A stretch of DNA of 64,000 bases from Phycicoccus sp. Root101 (GTDB lineage Bacteria; Actinomycetota; Actinomycetes; Actinomycetales; Dermatophilaceae), in assembly GCF_001426245.1 (NCBI RefSeq), contig NZ_LMCM01000001.1, positions 186,001-250,000 on the forward strand. The letters are read 5' to 3'. Positions 62,033-64,000 of the stretch are shown in pieces (the stretch's first letter is position 1; every line of letters starts with the position of its first letter). The notes under the pieces are model-generated. The model saw only the letters and a program-made list of their open reading frames with translations. It made no database searches and had not been told where the DNA came from. A program made the translations under genes and the position numbers.

Positions 62033-64000
62033 ATGCGACTGATCTCTGCTGCCCTCGCCATTGCCCTCACCCCCGCCTTCGTCGCTCTCCCGACCGTCTC
62101 GTTCGCCGCCGCCGACACCCCCCACCCCGTGGCCCCCACGGTCGTGAGCACCCCCATCTCCGGCATCGACGCCGGGGCCGCCCGCCGCGAGGCGAAGGCG
62201 GGTCGTGCCCTGGCCACCGGCCAGGTGTCCGCACGGACCGTCACCTCGGACGCGGCCCGGTCGGTCGCCACCAGCCAGGCCGCACGGGTCACCACCGTCC
62301 TCACCGCCGAGCAGGCCCGCCCACACTTCACGGTGGCCGGGATCTCGTGGGCGGCCGGCACCGACCTGACCGCTGACGACGTCACCGTCCAGGTGCGCGT
62401 GAGGGAGGCCTCGGGCTGGACGGCCTGGGACGTCCTCCCCGTCCCCGACGACGGCCCGGAGCCCGGCACCGCCGAGGCGGTCGGGGCCAGGCTGGGCACC
62501 ACCCCCATCGTCAGCGAGGGCGGCAACGGCATCCAGGTCCGCGTCGACACCCCGCGGGGCCGGTCGCTGCCCGACCTCGAGGTCACGACCATCGACCCGG
62601 GCTCCTCCCCCGCGGACGACGACCTCACGCCGAAGGCCCCTGCCGCCTCGGCGTCGGCCGCCGCGGCCCAGCCGACGATCATCACCCGCGCCCAGTGGGG
62701 GGCCGACGAGCGGCTGCGCGGCAGCAAGACGTTGAGCAGCACCATCAAGGCGATCACCATCCACCACACGGCGGGCACCAACGACTACACGCCCGAGACG
62801 GCCGCCGCGCAGGTGCGTGGCATCTACGCGTACGACACGCAGGGCCTGGGGTGGGCCGACATCGCCTACAACTTCCTCGTCGACAAGTGGGGTCGGGTCT
62901 ACGAGGGTCGCGCCGGGTCGATCACCGAGCCGGTCCGCGGCGCCCACTCGATGGGCTTCAACACCAACACCATGGGCATCGCGGCGATCGGCAACTACGA
63001 GACCACGAGCGCACCCTCGGTGATGGTCGACTCGCTCGCCAAGGTCGCCGGGTGGAAGCTCTCGCAGTACGGCGTGAGCCCCAGCGCCACGACGCAGCTG
63101 ACCTCCCAGGGCGGCACCGGGGCGAAGTACGCCGCCGGTGTCACCGTCACCCTGCCGACGGTCCACGCCCACCAGAACACGTCCTACACGCTGTGCCCCG
63201 GCAAGTACCTCTACCCCAAGATGGACACGATCCGCAGCAAGGCCACGAGCTACGCCTCGGCCTCGGCGCCCGTCTCCAACCCCACCCCGGCTCCGGTCCA
63301 GACGAGCAAGCTGTATGACGCGTACGGCAAGCTCACGCTCGCCGCCGGCGCCACCGGCTGGCCGGTCCGCGACCTGCAGCTCGAGCTCAACCGTCGGGGC
63401 TACGCGGTGGGGACGGCGGACGGCGCCTTCGGCGCCAAGACCACCACCGGGGTGTCCTCGTTCCAGAAGGCCGCCCAGGTCAAGGTGACCGGCGTGGTGT
63501 CGGCCAACGACTGGCGGGCCCTGTCGGGCCTGAGCTACACCAAGGCGCTGGCGCTCTCGGTCCCCGCGCGCGGCGGCTTCAACGCCGACGGCCGGGGCGA
63601 CGTCCTCGGCCGGACCAGGGCCGGCGACCTCATGCTCTACCCCGTCCTCGGCAGCACCGTCGGCAAGGCCGTGAAGATCGGCGCGGGGTGGGGCGGTTTC
63701 GCCCAGGTGCTGTCCCCCGGCGACTGGAACGGCGACCGGTTCTCCGACGTCCTGGCGTTGACCGGGACCGGCGACCTGTGGCTCTACCGCGGCAACGGTC
63801 GCGGCGGCATGTTGGCCGGAAGGGTCCTCGTCGGCAGCGGGTTCAAGCCGAGCACCCTCCTCGTCGCCCCCGGCGACTGGACCGGCGACGGCAGGCCGGA
63901 CCTGTTGGCCCGCAAGACCAACGGCGAGCTCTGGATGCTCACGGGCAACGGCCTCGGAGGCTTCGCGAGCACGGCCCGGAAGATCGGCACCGGCTGGCAG
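62033..64000 (+). CDS. Secreted N-acetylmuramoyl-L-alanine amidase with FG-GAP repeats (3' partial)
   Basis: 656 codons visible, still open at the window end. Signal peptide: MRLISAALAIALTPAFVALPTVSFAAA. PGRP/amidase_2 domain (about 215-400) with zinc His in TIHHTAG and the partner set HAHQNTSYTLCPGKYLYP. A peptidoglycan-binding domain follows (WPVRDLQLELNRRGYAVGTADGAFG ... ANDWRALSG, about 440-505). FG-GAP/VCBS-type beta-propeller repeats then begin: NADGRGDVLGRTRAGDLMLY, GDWNGDRFSDVLALTGTGDLWLYRG, GDWTGDGRPDLLARKTNGELWML. It cleaves the peptide from muramic acid outside the cell. Start chosen at the first ATG before the signal peptide; no strong ribosome site. Confidence 0.9.
   Translation, partial: MRLISAALAIALTPAFVALPTVSFAAADTPHPVAPTVVSTPISGIDAGAARREAKAGRALATGQVSARTVTSDAARSVATSQAARVTTVLTAEQARPHFTVAGISWAAGTDLTADDVTVQVRVREASGWTAWDVLPVPDDGPEPGTAEAVGARLGTTPIVSEGGNGIQVRVDTPRGRSLPDLEVTTIDPGSSPADDDLTPKAPAASASAAAAQPTIITRAQWGADERLRGSKTLSSTIKAITIHHTAGTNDYTPETAAAQVRGIYAYDTQGLGWADIAYNFLVDKWGRVYEGRAGSITEPVRGAHSMGFNTNTMGIAAIGNYETTSAPSVMVDSLAKVAGWKLSQYGVSPSATTQLTSQGGTGAKYAAGVTVTLPTVHAHQNTSYTLCPGKYLYPKMDTIRSKATSYASASAPVSNPTPAPVQTSKLYDAYGKLTLAAGATGWPVRDLQLELNRRGYAVGTADGAFGAKTTTGVSSFQKAAQVKVTGVVSANDWRALSGLSYTKALALSVPARGGFNADGRGDVLGRTRAGDLMLYPVLGSTVGKAVKIGAGWGGFAQVLSPGDWNGDRFSDVLALTGTGDLWLYRGNGRGGMLAGRVLVGSGFKPSTLLVAPGDWTGDGRPDLLARKTNGELWMLTGNGLGGFASTARKIGTGWQ

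Overview
The window is chromosomal DNA from a very high-GC actinobacterium. Third codon positions are almost always G or C, GTG starts are common, and genes are packed with 1-4 bp stop/start overlaps. Markers include SAM-IV riboswitches, a lysine/alanine-rich HrdB-type primary sigma factor, a TgpA/DUF58/MoxR operon next to the dcw cluster, DUF4192, DUF1206, an actinobacterial PolA-like protein and a PAC2 protein. The gene content fits Micrococcales, perhaps an Intrasporangiaceae relative (Janibacter/Knoellia/Phycicoccus type); that placement is inference. I saw no rRNA, tRNA, CRISPR array, insertion sequence or prophage.

Layout. 1-11724 (minus strand) is a canonical division and cell wall (dcw) cluster: mraZ, rsmH, ftsL, ftsI, murE, murF, mraY, murD, ftsW and the start of murG. 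12119-16887 (plus) is a divergent MoxR ATPase / DUF58 / transglutaminase operon, followed by a lipoprotein. 17973-24183 (minus) holds the primary sigma factor, a universal stress protein, riboswitch-controlled metX, and DUF4192, YkvA-like and EcsC-like genes. 24303-25696 encodes a rhodanese sulfurtransferase and SufE. 25854-33646 carries a secreted subtilase, a divergent family-A polymerase-like protein, DUF1206 and PAC2 genes, and a TetR/MFS efflux pair with a clear palindromic operator. 33726-37649 is the helicase hrpA. 37925-45485 has metY with a second SAM-IV riboswitch and a glcD-glcE-glcF-lldP glycolate/lactate operon. 45563-47214 is a two-gene set of helical WXG/EspC-like proteins. 47309-50749 has a deazaflavin-type oxidoreductase, three small membrane proteins and an unusual sigma-factor-like protein with a C-terminal membrane anchor and Ser/Thr/Pro-rich tail. 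50972-56913 holds an MmpL exporter, its divergent TetR regulator, a UvrA-like ABC ATPase and a DUF4177 protein. 56990-64000 has small proteins, two coupled glycosyltransferase genes (one with an N-terminal HEAT-like extension) and the beginning of a secreted peptidoglycan amidase with FG-GAP repeats.

How the genes work together. The left end is cell wall synthesis and division. metX and metY, 17 kb apart, share the same SAM-IV control and form the acetylhomoserine/sulfhydrylation branch of methionine synthesis. The glc-lldP operon takes up and oxidises glycolate or lactate. Two TetR-exporter pairs suggest drug or lipid efflux.

The most unusual signal is at the DNA level. The 7-mer GTATGCC occurs at least 29 times (either strand), 20 of them as GTATGCCGC. 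It is found in genes in different frames, in intergenic DNA, in a promoter spacer and as both arms of a hairpin.
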